Counted from the first letter of the stretch, positions 1-13,263 are shown. The stretch is 64,000 nt of DNA from Epiperipatus broadwayi (GCA_028023455.1 JAQFVV010012405.1:7417291-7481290); one strand, 5' to 3'. The notes: a model not told the origin generated them from the letters alone. Numbers and translations are program-made.

Positions 1-1639
1 AAATTGGATGTTTTGCAGCAATTAAATCAAAAATTTTCTTCATACATTTTATGATTTCAGATAAATGAGTATCTTTCATATTCAGAAAATGAATTTCCTA
101 ATTAGCAGAACTTTTAACTCATTTAAAGTCATCTTAAAAATAAAAAGCACATGATATTCTATATTGTGTAGTGGCTTTACAGTTACAAAAGATTTGCTGA
201 CTGTGAATGTCTTCAAGATATTCCTAGTCAATGTCTTGCATAATCATTACATAGATTGGCTGGGAAATTCTAAGAATTGTGTGCAAAATTTGAGCCCAAG
301 GTCTTTTCCACTGAAATTAATAATTTCAGTCAAAAACATAAAAATATATTATAAAAGATCCAAGAATATGTTTTATTAAATTAAATTTTCTAATTTCATT
401 TAATTTGTATATAAAATCAGTTTTAAATTAATATGGTGGTTAGGGGTTTTTCATATCATTTCTATTTATAAATTTTTGACTTCTCCCTAAACCATTCATT
501 TCTCCTCCCAATCTTAACTTAGTGTTTTATTTTTGTTGTTGGGTGATATTTTATTAAATATATGTAAATTAATACATTTTTGAATTTTACAAACAGTGTA
601 AATTCTTTATTCTAACATTTCATGACAATGTCATTTATACAGAACATGATACAACTGGGCAAACAGGGTTTACCGATTTCAAATGATATTGTGATGCTAT
701 TTACTACAAGTGAGCATCATAATACTTATGATATGCATATTTAATGTCTATTATAAATTTCATGCATATATTATCTGAAGTATGCTAGCACCTCACTGAG
801 GAAAGCTAATAGCTAGAAACTGGTCTGAGTCTAGGGATAATTTCTAGATAGATATTTTAAATGCGTTCTCTTGAGGCATTTATCAACAAAGCTTGATAAA
901 GCTATTAGTATGCTCTTTATTTTAGTTTATAATTACAAGCTTATCAAATTAAGTCATGTGGTGTATGACTTTATTTTATTTACTATTACATTTTTATTTT
1001 TCTATATGCTCGTGTTGAATAATTTTGTATTTCTTGATCACTTAATATGAGCACAAAGTAATAATAATGTCCACATCATTGTTACATCAATCTACCATAA
1101 AACTATACCCATTAGCAATATCTAACTTCCATAACATTTTTATATGTTTGTTGCTCCATATCAAAAATAATAATGTATTCAAAAAATAATAATGTATTCA
1201 AATTGTTTTTTTTTTTTTGTGATACGAAGAACTTAGTACAGGATCTCATTAAAAACGGAGCTGTTTCAATTGCACAATTTTCACTCACCACAAGCAAACT
1301 CTGACATTACAATATTACTAACAATCAATAATTTCAATCTGTTGTCAAGGCAACCTCCTTTTAACAAAAAGGTGGAAGTCCATCTTTATTCATGTTCTAA
1401 TAAGTTTATATAGACAGTAATGATTGCAACTCGACTACAAAGAGTGAAATTATTAATTCAATGAAGTTTAAATAAACCTCATCAAACAGATAAATATAAA
1501 CCATTCTGAAAGTAGACTCTTAAATAATCAATATATATTGTTGAATAATTGAAAATCTAATGTTTGTTATGAATTATAATGCTTGTTATATTAAATATAT
1601 GTTAAATTTTATTTTAAATATTAAAATGTGATTATTTAC
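1..1639. other. Sequence downstream of the last recognised thrombospondin exon
   Basis: AT-rich non-coding DNA on the 3' side of the minus-strand gene. The terminal thrombospondin exon (a short acidic tail after the final Cys) is expected at lower coordinates than 1640, but I could not identify it here. Apart from the FB-3 repeat at 780-962 and short A/T runs I see nothing definite. The open frames here are short and look random. Confidence 0.6.
780..962. repeat. FB-3 repeat, single arm
   Basis: This resembles the arms of the palindromic element at 14925-15650 and the copy at 37440-37640. Shared landmarks are the block around 'cctcactgagg', the 'ctagaaactggtctga'-like segment, and the end near 'ataattacaagctta'. 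Only one arm is present, so this is a solo or decayed copy. Confidence 0.6.
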
Positions 1640-1779
1640 CATTGCATCGGTAAACTAAGTCTGACCAAATAATAGCTTCCTGAGAGAAACAAAAGACCCC
1701 AAGTCTGCCTCCTCGTAATGAAGTATCATAAATATTACCAGAGTCAGCAACCACTGTTGAACTCTCAAAAAATCGAACT
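1640..1779 (-). CDS. Tsp: Thrombospondin exon, end of the C-terminal lectin-like domain
   Basis: This 140-nt exon encodes the last strands of the thrombospondin C-terminal domain. It reads VRFFESS, then [21 protein letters not shown] and WSDLVYRCN, the conserved end of the domain including the final Cys. The acceptor is ctacag at 1780-1785. Its first base completes an Arg codon begun in the previous exon (CG|A). The donor is ATG|gtaaat at 1639/1640, leaving a split codon that starts with G. Family members usually continue after RCN with Asp or Glu, which fits splicing to one more short exon. Reading through the donor would instead add Gly-Lys and a TAA stop at 1632-1634. I prefer the splice, but the alternative end is possible. 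Confidence 0.93.
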
Positions 1780-4700
1780 CTGTAGCAATAATAAAAAAAT
1801 TTAATTAAATAACATTGACATATTTAATATTTTTTATAAATTTTGGTTAATAATGCAAATAATAAAAATTGTGAAGTTGAATAATGTGTATTGTAATTAA
1901 ACTATTGAAAGATATAAAATAAATTTATATTTTTCTTTTGAAAAAATCAAAAATTCAAAACTAGTCATTTTGTATATTGAAAAAGATGAATTATAGTTCT
2001 GGTGATAGGTGTATGATATACAGGCTCTCATAGTTCAACGGTAGATACAAACCATATAAATAGTCTGGAGTAAATCTATGGTTTTTTCAATAGGCTGTCA
2101 GACAGCTTTTCTTTCCTTTTTTCAATTATGTTTTCAGAAATTGATGATCCACATTGCCCATTGTGATTTAGTACAGTGGTAGAAAGTTAAAAAATGATGC
2201 AACAAAACTCAACTGTTACTTTCAGAACTCAAACATCATGTGACTACCTAAGCAATAATCATTCTACTATTTTTGTTATGGTTCAGGGTAATGGTAAGGT
2301 GAAGATCTTAAAAGATAAAGGTTCTTTATGAAAACCCAATCTATAATTCTAAATGTCATATGACTGTGAGTGGCAAAATACTGAATTATTTTTTAAGCCC
2401 TGGGTTTAATATTTTTTCTGTTATAAGAAATATATATTATTAATTTTATATTTAAAATTTACTTAATTGGCATACATTTATCTATCCTTTTATTTTAAAG
2501 TGATTTCTACTTATTAGGGAGTGAATATTTTAAAATTTTGAATTTCATTTAGAAGATAATTTTTTCTGAAAAAAATTAAAAAACAGGAAGACATCTCAAG
2601 CAACATTGTTATCTAGATGACAATTAATTGTCTCATTGCTAAAAATAATCAGAGACATATAAAAATTTTAATAATATAAAAAAATTGGCTTTAATACAAA
2701 GAGCTATTTATTTTCTTCCGTAATTTATTATCAAATATATTCTTAGAAATAAGACTTAATTTCATACTACATTGAGACACCTTTTTTTTAACTTTCTTAA
2801 GCCAATTTCTTATGGCCCTATCTTATTCACGAGAATAATAATATCCATAACTGAAATCTAATTTCAGATGTTTTTTTTTTAAAAAGAAAGCTTTTTTTTT
2901 CTAACATAAATGCCAATTTTTAAAATTTTAAATAAATAAATGTTCTTTTAAAAAAACAACCCCCACTTATATTCATTTTTTCAAAACTGTTCTTCACTTA
3001 GTCCACATTTAAAAAAATCAGAATAGTCTGTTCATGAACAAAAGTATATTGGATGACAGAAAAATGAGAGGTGTGCTTTGTCTTGCAAATAGTTTGAATG
3101 TCAGGTTTTATCCTATAAGATACCATCTTACTTCATAAACAGTTTATCAAAAGTCAAATTATTTATGACTTGGACGTTTTTTTTTAAATATGTTTTGAAC
3201 TCTTTCTACACTAAAATCACTCTTTTAGACCATATATTATTTGTTACAAAATTTTTATAACTTTTATTTCCTTTCTGGAATTTAAAAAATAATTACATGA
3301 ATGCTTGTGTCAGATATCATGTAACAGATTGAGCACTACAATTAATACTGTAAATGAATAGATTGTTTATTGTAAATTAGTATGTGCAAGTTATCAGACA
3401 ATAAATAATTTTTGATAATATATATTAATAAACAGATTTTGTTGAAACATTTTGGTTTGAAACAATCCAATATATTGATTAGATAGCATGTCAAACACGT
3501 AGTCTAATTTTTAAAATATTAACAGGAAAGCAAAATGAAAACATTTAGTTGTTATTATTATTAGTTGCTGTCACAATGACATAAATTTTTATCATTGATA
3601 TTCTTCAAAATGTTCTATGGAATTGCTGTAGACTTGTCACTATTTGCAATTTTTAATTGTGATGCATAACCAAATAATTTGTTGTGGATTTTAAGCCATT
3701 CTGGTTTTCATCTTAAAAATTGAAGGGTTACATAATTTATATTTGTTTGTAATACTGATTCTATCTATGACATTTATTTGATGAGTCTAAGTTTTTTTAG
3801 ATATATTTAAAATTTGCATTCCATTACAAGACAAAATTTTAAATATAACTAAAAGAAGTTATCACACATGGGAAAAAAGAAATAAAATTGAATTGAATAT
3901 TACATTTGTATTAATTTTTTGTCAGAATCTAAATTTTATAATTGAGCTAGAAATATTATGACAATTTATAGCCTAATAAGTGGTTAGTAATAATCATTAC
4001 TTTATGTAGGTAAAGTAGATGGAACCAATATTGTGAGACTTGTAAATTTGGCACTTGTAAATAAAATTGTAGCAATTAGTATTGAGAAATACTAAACAAA
4101 TAATGAAAACATGTGCAAGAAATTGTAACCTGGGTTAATTGAAGTATTCTGAAATGTGTCTTGTGGTTATTTATTCTTTCCACATGTCTTAATTCATATG
4201 CTTTAAGAATGTGCTGTGGGAAGGAAATTTTAAATGTGTCCAAAAAAAATATTTCGCATAAAAAGATAAGATGAAGTTGAATTATTCCATATGTTTATAT
4301 GCAATTAAAAACAGATATATTATTCTTTAATTGACATTAAAATCTACATTGGATTAGAAAGGACATAATAATCTTTAACCTAATAAATGATTAGTAATAA
4401 TCATTAATATATTTATCTGCAGTGAATAACATCAAACTTGTAAATGCAGGAAGTTTGATATTTGTAATAAAATTGTAGTAATATAATATTTTTATAATTC
4501 ATAATTTTATTATATCTTTGTTGTTCTTTTTCTTACTGATTTCTTAAAAAATCATTTATTTACACCATTTAGTAGATTTTTGGTTAACTTTTATTTCTCT
4601 TAATTTTTCTCTCTATATGTTTGGTACGTTTGACAACTGATAATAAATTATCAGATCATGATATTGGTAACTAATAATTCTCAATAAAATATAAATTTTC

Positions 4701-5044
4701 ATAATCTATGGAGTTGAATCCATTGAGAAAACAATAGCACTAATTTCTTTATATGTTAAATATTTTTGCAATTCATTTTATTTTGTAATATTCTCTTCTA
4801 TCATGAAATCATCAGGAGTATAAGTGCTTTTGCAAACTGCTTCATTTGGATAAAGTTTGTAAATTCATAATAAAATATTGTTTGAAAACTTAGAAGGTTC
4901 CCAAATGTAGTCATATTTATCTAATTTATCAAATCTGTCAAACGTGGCACATTCATTGATTTCCTTTGATGTGCAAAATACATGGACATTTATTTAGGAT
5001 CATGAGTAATAATGGAAGAAATGTAAACTTCCCAATTAAATACG

Positions 5045-5228
5045 TAATATGTCTAAATGCAATAGAATGCAGTTAATAGTGAAGCTAATATACTACTTGT
5101 AATATTAAGTGGATGAGTGTTATGATTTTGATAAGATAAACCTCTTAAAAGCATTCAGCTGCCTAATATTACAAGCCATATCTTAGCTTCACCATTAACT
5201 GCATTCCAGCACATTTAGATGCAAGATC
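5045..5228. repeat. Short hairpin (foldback) repeat
   Basis: The segment near 5048-5110 (around 'gcagttaatagtgaagcta') is repeated in inverse at 5160-5228 (around 'tagcttcaccattaactgc'), giving arms of about 60 bp around a 50-bp loop. It has no coding capacity. It is probably a MITE-like relic. Confidence 0.65.
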
Positions 5229-6589
5229 ATATGGTAAATCATTTATAGTTTCCAATAGTCAATTTATCTCTGAAATTTAAACTCCCCCTTTTGGTCATGT
5301 TTGCAGAAGAAGGATTTCATGACAAAATGATTACATATCTCTCTATCATATCTTTGATCTGGGATTCAAATCCAGACTAGGTAAATCTTAGAAACTTTTA
5401 CAGGTCGCAAGCAAGATTGGGATTTTGAGGTGATTGTAAATTGAATGAAATCTGTCGTATTTCTATCACCAATTCAGATTTTTCTTTGAAATTGCCATCT
5501 TTTACAAAAAAAATTTGCCAACAATAGTGAAACAAAATATGTCCACATTTGACCAGATCATCTATGTATTCCACATATGGTAGTGGAACTAATAGAAACT
5601 TTTTATATTTAGGTTATTGGAATGAATCAGAGAGAATTTGTATCTTTCCAGTATCTTAGAAAATTGAAAGTTTCTTACAACTATTCAGTTTAACAAAGGT
5701 ATGAAAGATGATTTCTTTTCTGATTTGATAAGCTATACCAGGATTTTATAATAGTCACTTGAAAATATAAGATTTAATTTCTACATGATTCAATATCGAC
5801 AGTATCAATTGCTCAGTTATGCAGCGCCATCAAGTGTCTTTTTTTCAAATATCTTTTTTTAAAAATCTCCCCTTTTAGCTGAGAATTACAGGTTTTCATC
5901 AGACATCTGTTGAATCTTTTTAAATAATGAGAAGTTGTGTTACAGAATAGATTTAGCTTCTATATTTAAAATGTTTTTTAGTAATAGCCATAATGTTTTG
6001 ATTATTTCCAGAATAATATAAGATTATTTTGCATTTGCTAATTATCAATATTCTTTTTTGTTTGGTGATTTCTATCTTCTTGAAAAATTTTGGCTTCATT
6101 AGTTTTAATTGTTTTATTGTGTATTTTGATGTTTATTTCTGTTTTTTTTTTAATCCAACATGGAAGTTGAAGGCTTATTCCAATATTATAACACTTTTAG
6201 ATTGGCTAATGCTACAAAACTGTGAGATTCAAGTTTATCATTAAAGGCTATTTTATTAATAAAATATGCAACAATCCCTGGTTTTCTAACTTTGACAAAC
6301 ATATTTGTCTATTTATTTTTAAAAGTATAGTTTATTTGGTCAGAATATAGTTGCATCTGGAATATTTTAAGATGGAGACTTTCTATAATCTTTTTTTTTC
6401 AAAGTTTCTTGATAAATTGATTAGAGCAGATTTGTATTCATAAAACTCCCAAATTTATTTTAAATGTATATATACAAAATTACAGAGACAACTGATCAGG
6501 CTATAGGCAATATAGACAACAAAATAATTAATTTAAGATTAAACTTGTTTTACAACAGAATAGCAATAGTAAATAATATAATTTTATTG

Positions 6590-7217
6590 GAGAGAATTTG
6601 AGCATAGACTTTCAAGCTCTCTTCAATGACCAAGTCCATCTTTTGTAACCAATACCCATGATCACATCATATATGTAAAAAAAGAAAAATAATCTCCAAT
6701 GTATATATTTTGTGCTGAACCAGCATTCATCACTTGGTCCAGATCATTATCTCTCACACACATTTATATAATCAGTGCTCAGTTTATATTAAGATAGCAA
6801 ATCTTCAAACTTTAATGGACAAACTTTAATCTTTTCCACTCTCTAACTCTTTAGACATCCATATTATTAAAAATCTAATGATGGAATGATCAAAGCCCTT
6901 TTTGATGCCAATATTATTGTCATATCCATGTTACCTTTAAGTCATTCTGACCCCTCATATGTAGAACCTTAATGTATCTATTTGAATACATAAAAGGGGG
7001 TTACGCAGAATTCAGACTCAATCTGTAATATTTAAATACACATATTCTATCATCAGATTTTCAATAATATGGATGTCTGAAGAGTTGGAGAATGGAGAAT
7101 ATTGAAGCCTGTCCATTAAAGTTTAAAGATCTGATATTTTAATATAAACTGAGCACTGATTATATATATATGTATGTGGGAGATGATGACTTGGACCAAC
7201 AGATGAGTGCTAGTTCA

Positions 7218-7253
<36 letters not shown>

Positions 7254-7375
7254 AATCATTTATCTTTTTCACATGTATGTAGTCATGTGTATCAATTAAA
7301 TAAGATAGAGAGTATAGCTAAAGGGAGCTTGAAAGTCTGTGTTCAAATTCCCTCTAATTCCATCTAAAGTTCAGT
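6590..7375. repeat. FB-2 palindromic element, complete copy
   Basis: The outer arms, about 6590-6870 and 7060-7375, are diverged inverted copies of each other. The left arm carries 'cactctctaactctttagac' and the right arm carries its reverse counterpart 'agagttgga' after 'gtctga'. The left 'accagcattcatcacttggtcc' block is mirrored by 'gaccaacagatgagtgctagtt'. The right arm holds a TA dinucleotide run at 7218-7248. Related copies are at 13370-13640 and 60990-61915. No transposase frame is present, so this looks like a non-autonomous foldback or MITE-type element. It ends about 150 bp from an exon. Confidence 0.75.
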
Positions 7376-7522
7376 ATTTACAACATATTTGTATTTAAAT
7401 ATACGATTTTTTAATATAATTTTAAACTAAATACTCTATAAATAATAATCTAATATTAAGTAAGAAATAAAATATATACTTATAGGACTCATTATTTAAT
7501 TACTGTATACACAATAACTTAC

Positions 7523-7620
7523 CGTATTAATCCAATTGCTGGCCTATGAACAAGTTCCCACCGGTATGCTATCCGTTCCTTCCAGCCAACATTTCTTGAA
7601 TCTTTCCATAATAATTTAAC
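7523..7620 (-). CDS. Tsp: Thrombospondin exon, lectin-like domain middle strands
   Basis: A 98-nt exon encoding [15 protein letters not shown], then a YRWELVHRP segment and AIGLIR. This is the highly conserved Trp-rich stretch of the thrombospondin C-terminal domain that follows the 'RNALWHTG' block. The acceptor is attttag at 7621-7627 and the donor is ATACG|gtaagt at 7522/7523. It starts in phase 0, matching the previous exon, and ends after two bases of an Arg codon that the next exon completes with A. That phase match across 5.7 kb of intron supports the exon call. The conserved Trp residues and the HRP motif are intact and no stop is present. Confidence 0.96.
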
Positions 7621-7794
7621 CTAAAATTATTAATTTGTAAAATTATGATAATATAATGTTTAAAAAATAGATTGCTTCAATTATATACATAAATGTCAAT
7701 TTTTATTTATGGTAATACATGATATAATATTTAAGAATATACTTATATATTATTAGTAATAAAATATTTGATACAAAATCCACTATCATCATAA

Positions 7795-8015
7795 TTTTTA
7801 ACCATTGTCAACCACTGCAGGATGAAGACCATTCCAAGATCAATCCATCTTCTCAGATCTCCAGCCTCTATTTTCCATAACACTCTAGCACACTTCCTTG
7901 TTTTATTTACCTATCTCACCCATGGTCTCTTTCTAGGTATTTTATAATCTTTTGGAATCCAGTTTAAGATTTCAATTACCCATCTACTAACACCTCTTCT
8001 AGCAATAAAACCAGC
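7795..8015 (-). mobile_element. RTE-type LINE 3' relic
   Basis: Read on the minus strand this resembles the C-terminal end of a LINE ORF2 found in many invertebrates, the 'AGHIARR..' and 'RPHVRWMDDI' region of RTE-like elements. It ends with the 'ccactgcaggatgaag' type block at 7811-7826 near the LINE 3' end. It is similar to 41325-41490. Stops and indels show that it is dead. Confidence 0.6.
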
Positions 8016-8625
8016 CCAACTCCACAATAAATGAAGTTATTTAAATTGTATTTAATGATAAAAATTTAGCAAAGCCAGTATAAAAATTTATTGTTGAACC
8101 CTTGAAGTTAGCTTACTTACGAGATACTAGAAATCTTCCTTCTTTCCTTTAAGTAATGATAAATACATAACATATATGTCTTTTCTGTTTTCTCATGAAT
8201 GAATATCATGATAGGCATTTACTCTACAATGAACTATATAAAGATTTTAAATTTATTTTTACTTAATTATTACTTGGTAGTCATATATATATTAATCATT
8301 TGATTAGTGATTGGGCATATTTCATCATATGATTTAACTGATTTAAATAAAACAATTGTAAAGGTAGTACAATTAAATTAAAATAGATTTGTGCCACTGA
8401 TCATAAAGCATTATTTAATGAAGTTTCCATTAGTATTATGACCGTAATCAATGTTTAAGACAGTGAAAATAAACACAGCATAATTCTTAAAAAATATTCA
8501 TATTTCTTATTATAGAACACTATAATTACACTTTTTTAAAAAACAAAAACAAATAAAGACTACGCAAAATCTAAAATAAAAAAAATTAGATTAAACCACT
8601 ACTATAATTTTTTATGCATACACAA

Positions 8626-8705
8626 TCTGAAACAATAGCAACTCTCTCCATACAATAGCGCCACTTAGTGCAAGCCATAGTAATCACTTAAATTACTGTA
8701 TACTA
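8626..8705. repeat. FB-1 fragment
   Basis: It contains the FB-1 signature 'ctctccatacaatagcgcca' (8643-8662) followed by the 'agtaatca' segment seen in all FB-1 copies. Only about 80 bp remain, ending just before the TIR at 8741. Confidence 0.6.
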
Positions 8706-9040
8706 AATTTTTTATTGTAGGAGAAATTAAATGAACTATACACCTGGGTCTCATTTTATGTGGATTATTTTAATGCGATTTTGAAGTTATGCAATTCATG
8801 TTTCTTCTTAATACCTTTTATATTTCACTATATTTATTAGATATCAAGAAATTTAAATTATTAATAACTTATTTTGAATTAAAATTCTTTTTTTTTTTTT
8901 TTTCAAAAATATAACATTATATTAGCAGCTAACATGGATATGGCCTGAAGCTATATTTAGAATCTTAGCTTCTATGTAAATAATCTACTTATACTAATGA
9001 GTAAATAATAATAATGTGAAAACAAGCATTTAACTCAGTT

Positions 9041-11430
9041 ATATAACCAGAACAACATGGTTTTTAGGCTAAGAAAAATTTTACCAAATCTATCAGCACT
9101 AATGAAAACCACAATAAATTATGCAAAATTTCCAATCCCATATGCTTGTGGCATTTCCATTCTATCAAAAGATAATTCTCTCCTCTCTGGTACTTATGTT
9201 GACGAGGCACTTCTGCACCACTTGAATATTTCCCTTAAAAAATCTCATAGCTCTTCACAGTTATTTACAAATGAGACAAACTGTACACAAAATTACTACA
9301 TAACAAGTTTTTGATGAAATAGTGTATTTAAAACAACATATCTCGCTTGCAAATGACCTCATTCCAGATAACATATATAAGCAAATGGAATACATTATAT
9401 CTCCATTCCTACAAAAATACTACAACCAACTTTGTTCGAAGGAATATCACATCCCTAACTTATTAACAAATATAGTATTCTGTATAAGAAAAAACTCTAA
9501 AAATCCACATCCAACAGTAAATGATTTGTGTCTCATTACCTTAGAAGACATTGATCAGAAAATGTTTGCTAGAATCATACTTAAACAGTTAAATATCTAT
9601 GCTTTACCTAAAATTTCCCCTTCACACTTTGCAGTCAAAGGGCAAAAAGCATCTCAAGCAATATTATTAGCACAAGAAGCAATACTTTATATTAAACAAA
9701 ACAAACTAAACAAACTATGTGGCATGCCAGGTAGACTTTAAGTCTGCCTTTGACATTGTAAATTGGAACTTCTTATTCTCTGTACTTAATCAAATGCTTT
9801 CAAATCATAAACACCTTGTTACAGCTATTAAAAACTATCTTAACAATAGAATGATTAGACTAAAAAATTACATGAGACTCTCTCAACCCTTTAAGCCAAG
9901 TAGAGGTATCCCACAAGGCTCCCCACTTGCATCATTACTTTTTGCAATATACATAGACCCCTTGATTAAGGACATAGAGCAATGCATAGATGGTATTTTT
10001 CTTCCACACCTAGGCACAACTGTTAAGATCATTTCATATGTTGATGACATTTTGATAATATTCAGGGACCAGCAAAATATACCTATGCTACTTCATAAAC
10101 TTAAGAAATTTAAAACTATAACAGGATCCACAATACAAATAAACAAATCATCCTTATGGCAAATTGCTACCGGTCGCAGTCTTCCCTCACACTTTACAGG
10201 TTCATTTTCTTCATTTCTTGGCATACCTATTAATATCTCTAAAACACAACTAAGTCATCACTTAAATCTTCTTGTCATAGACAAATTTAATAAAAAAATA
10301 AAGTGCTTTAACTCAAGATTACTGTACCCTATAATAAAAGTTCATATCATCAATGCCATTCTAGGAGGTATTCTTGCCTATTACAGCCCTCGGATGCATC
10401 TTCAAAAAAAAACTATTAAATATTTCATGAGTATAAGCAAAAAAAATATATGGGGATCAACATCACATCTTCTATCAATAGAAAATACCTGTTTTCCAAT
10501 TTGCAAGGGTGGGCTTAACCTAATAGCTCCTCAATCATTCACCTCCTACATTAGAGCTAAGATGTACATCGTTACCACTACTAATCCTTTTTTAAGGACA
10601 ACTCCTCCACCTCTACTTCTGCTTGCTATTACTCCATATGTGAATCACCACTTTTTCACTGATTATGCCATTGAGCATGCTGATTTACTGGACAATTATA
10701 ACATTAATACTCTAATTGGTTTGTCATACAATGATCTAAAAAAAATTAATTATCCCAATAGACAACTTTGGTCAACACTATCTACTGCAAAAACACTGAC
10801 TAAATTTCAAAATTTGTATGTGCCTCACTCATGGTTAAAATTCCTGTATAATCTGCTACTTGATATAATACCAACAAAGTTATTTCTCATAAATCGATTT
10901 AAACTAAACATTGATCTTACTTGTATACTATGCAATTTGTTCCCGGAAAATTCATCACATATCTTTGAGACATGTCCATTCTTTTCAACCTTATGCCGCT
11001 TTGTATTCCACAAAGACACAATTAATTTAAAAATTATCCTAATAAATAATATAAAGAAATTAAAACCATTCAATGCCCTTGTAACCGTTCACACTCTAAG
11101 AACAATATGGCTTGCCCATTGTGCTGTAATATTTGATAACAAAAAATACAATGTACTTAAAAAAATAGCAAAGAATGGTATAACATTTATCTTTATGCTC
11201 AGAAATATATACCTAGTAATGTCACAAAAAAAATATGGCAAGGCAATGTATTCCTTAGTTGCTCATTAATGCCATGATAGTAATAATCTTGTTTTAAATC
11301 ATTATATTCTAAAAACATCCTAAGAAATTAAAATTTTAAAAAAAAAAAAATGTAAAAAGCTCTTAATGTAAATATACTAATTCTTGTAAATATTTTGTTA
11401 CTAATAAAGTTAAAAAAAAAATAAAAATAA
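9041..11430 (+). mobile_element. LINE-X copy 1 (APE-type non-LTR retrotransposon, degraded)
   Basis: A 5'-truncated LINE whose coding part is broken into three frames, followed by an AT-rich 3' region with an aataaag signal near 11402-11408 and an A-rich tail (11411-11431). The reverse transcriptase and C-terminal zinc knuckle align block by block with LINE-X2 (49510-52596) and LINE-X3 (22676-24057). The exact 5' end is uncertain. Confidence 0.85.
9057..11269 (+). pseudogene. LINE-X1 ORF2 reverse transcriptase, frameshifted
   Basis: Three consecutive plus-strand frames (9057-9314, 9322-9741, 9719-11269) form one broken ORF2. The last and longest has the RT core: VDFKSAFD (catalytic Asp, about 9731), IPQGSPLASLLF (about 9911) and the YVDD box at 10037-10048. 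Thumb-like segments follow, then a C-terminal CX2C...H...C knuckle at about 10922-10975. The middle frame supplies the N-terminal RT fingers. There is no RNase H. At least two frameshifts make it inactive. The closest relative in the window is the minus-strand ORF at 49773-52571, which shows where the frames join. The clade is not assigned. The C-terminal knuckle and the lack of RNase H exclude few APE-type lineages. Confidence 0.85.
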
Positions 11431-13117
11431 TAGATTTATACTTATGTATAAAAATATCGCAATAAATATTCAAAAATTTTGAATTTTTAAAATATATTTT
11501 GTTAGATATAACAGAAATAAAAAAATTTTTAGATTGTTAAAATAAATAATGATGGTTTTATTGATTTTTTAAACTGAAAATAATCTTTCTAATGATAATG
11601 TATAATCTTTTTGTTTTGATTGTGATCTCATTTTTTAAATATAGAAACAGAAAACCCAACCCAGCACAAGATTGAAAGTGATCACAAATATCAGTTCACA
11701 AACAAATGATGATTAAAATATGTATGAAAAATGTAAAATTAAATACTGTAGTTAATAAAAAATGTTTGACTTGTATTAATTTTTTTCAAATATTTGAAAT
11801 TTTTTATTACTCGTACTTTATTTCTTTATTTTTTTAATGCAAATTTTAAAGTAATTTTTTCTTGTTGCTTTGCTTTTATATGATTTCTGAAAATTACTGG
11901 AACATATGCCCATTTTTTTAAGGTAAGTTAAGTCTATTTTTGTGTGATTTCTTTTGTGCATGTTTTCTGAGGAACCTATCTACCACATAAAATGAGACCC
12001 AGGTGTATTATGAAATTGTGAAGATAGAGAATGATTGTAATAGAATTAAAAGCAGATAATGTCTTGTTTTTATACATCTAAATAATTTGTCAAGATCTAA
12101 TTCTAGGATCACTAATATGGCTGCTACCTACTAGTAGGCATTTAAAGTTTTCAGATAGACATTAAGTATTTGCCAGATGTTAAAAGAAAAATCATAGATT
12201 ATTATAGATGCACAAGAGGCATTTAAATTATTTTGCAGAGTTGCTAGTGCCATTAAGTATATTATGAACAAATATAAAAACAATCTAAATATCAGCGAAA
12301 AAGGAGATCATCGATTATTCCTGTCAAAAAGTGAACCAGACATTAAGTATTTAGTTTCATAACATTAGCCTCAATTATCCCATTAATTTCTTTGTACCTT
12401 AAATAAATCAATTAATATTTTTAATGTTCAAAATAAATTAAATACATTTTATTCTTTCAAATTGATTTAAATTAGTTATACAGTTTGTGTTATGTATAAT
12501 ATATTACTACAAATTCTTTTTTGGACAATTATTTCCATAAGCACTAAATTAAGTTATTTGGGTATCAGTGGACTGTAGGGAAGTTATATTAATAATCAGT
12601 GTACAAATATAGGTGGTAGACAAAAAAGATTGATGACCCCTGATTTAATCGGTTTCTATCCAATCAGTTAGTATACGTGTGCTATTTTATAAGTTTAAAT
12701 TCAGGTGATCATCCTAAATCTTCTTGAAGCAACTATATAGAAGAATCCTGTTGATAAAAAAAAGTACTCCGATATAATGCAGTTCCAATATATATTCAAA
12801 TTAAACATTGAATTGAAAATAATTATTACTACTAATAAAAAGCAAGTAAAATAATTAAATGGTTTATTATTTAAAAATCTTGTGATATTCCAACATCAAA
12901 AGTCACAGACTTGAGTTGAATTTCACAAATTTTTAGATCTCAAATTTTCCCTCTACTGCTGCAGAAGTAAACCATAAAGGAAAATTAATAATAATAATAT
13001 TCTAAAATAACATTAATAATATTTTTTTCTGATTTCAGTAACTGAAAGACTTTCAAAAGAAATTAACTAAAAAAGCAGATATCAAATAACAGACTAAAGC
13101 AGAAGCATGTGATTCAC

Positions 13118-13263
13118 ATGTATGTTGATAATTTTTATTAGTCATTCATTAGACTAGCGATTATCCATTTAATGAATAATATTTCCATATTGTGATTTTC
13201 ATTATATTACAGAAATATTATTCATTAAGTGGAAAATCCCTAATCTAATATATGACTGATAAA
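13118..13263. repeat. Short hairpin repeat
   Basis: 'aatttttattagtcattcat' near 13128 is mirrored by 'atgactgataaaaatt' at 13252-13267. The inner 'gaataatatttc' and 'gaaatattattc' are likewise inverted. The arms are about 55 bp with a loop of about 30 bp. A MITE-like relic with no coding potential. Confidence 0.6.

Larger units (their letters stand above)
1780..7522. other. Thrombospondin intron, 5.7 kb
   Basis: Phase-2 intron between the last two recognised exons, read on the minus strand. It is AT-rich with many A and T runs. It holds a hairpin repeat at 5045-5228 and the large palindromic FB-2 element at 6590-7375. The stretch 1780-5040 and most of 5230-6590 show no gene, RNA or recognisable element. 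Small open frames such as the one near 6029-6244 are low-complexity and look random. Confidence 0.8.
8741..12005. mobile_element. Block bounded by a perfect 23-bp TIR with TA flanks
   Basis: Positions 8741-8763 (beginning CACCTGGGTCTCA) are repeated exactly in inverse at 11983-12005. Both copies are flanked on the outside by TA (8739-8740 and 12006-12007), the target duplication typical of Tc1/mariner-type transposons. The interior holds LINE-X1 and no transposase that I can see. The simplest reading is a non-autonomous mariner-like element into which LINE-X1 inserted. An alternative is two solo copies of a short element in opposite orientation. Confidence 0.6.

Noticed and set aside
1112-1297. 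61-codon minus-strand frame as the missing last thrombospondin exon
   Set aside because: Its sequence has no resemblance to thrombospondin tails, and I saw no acceptor in the needed phase.
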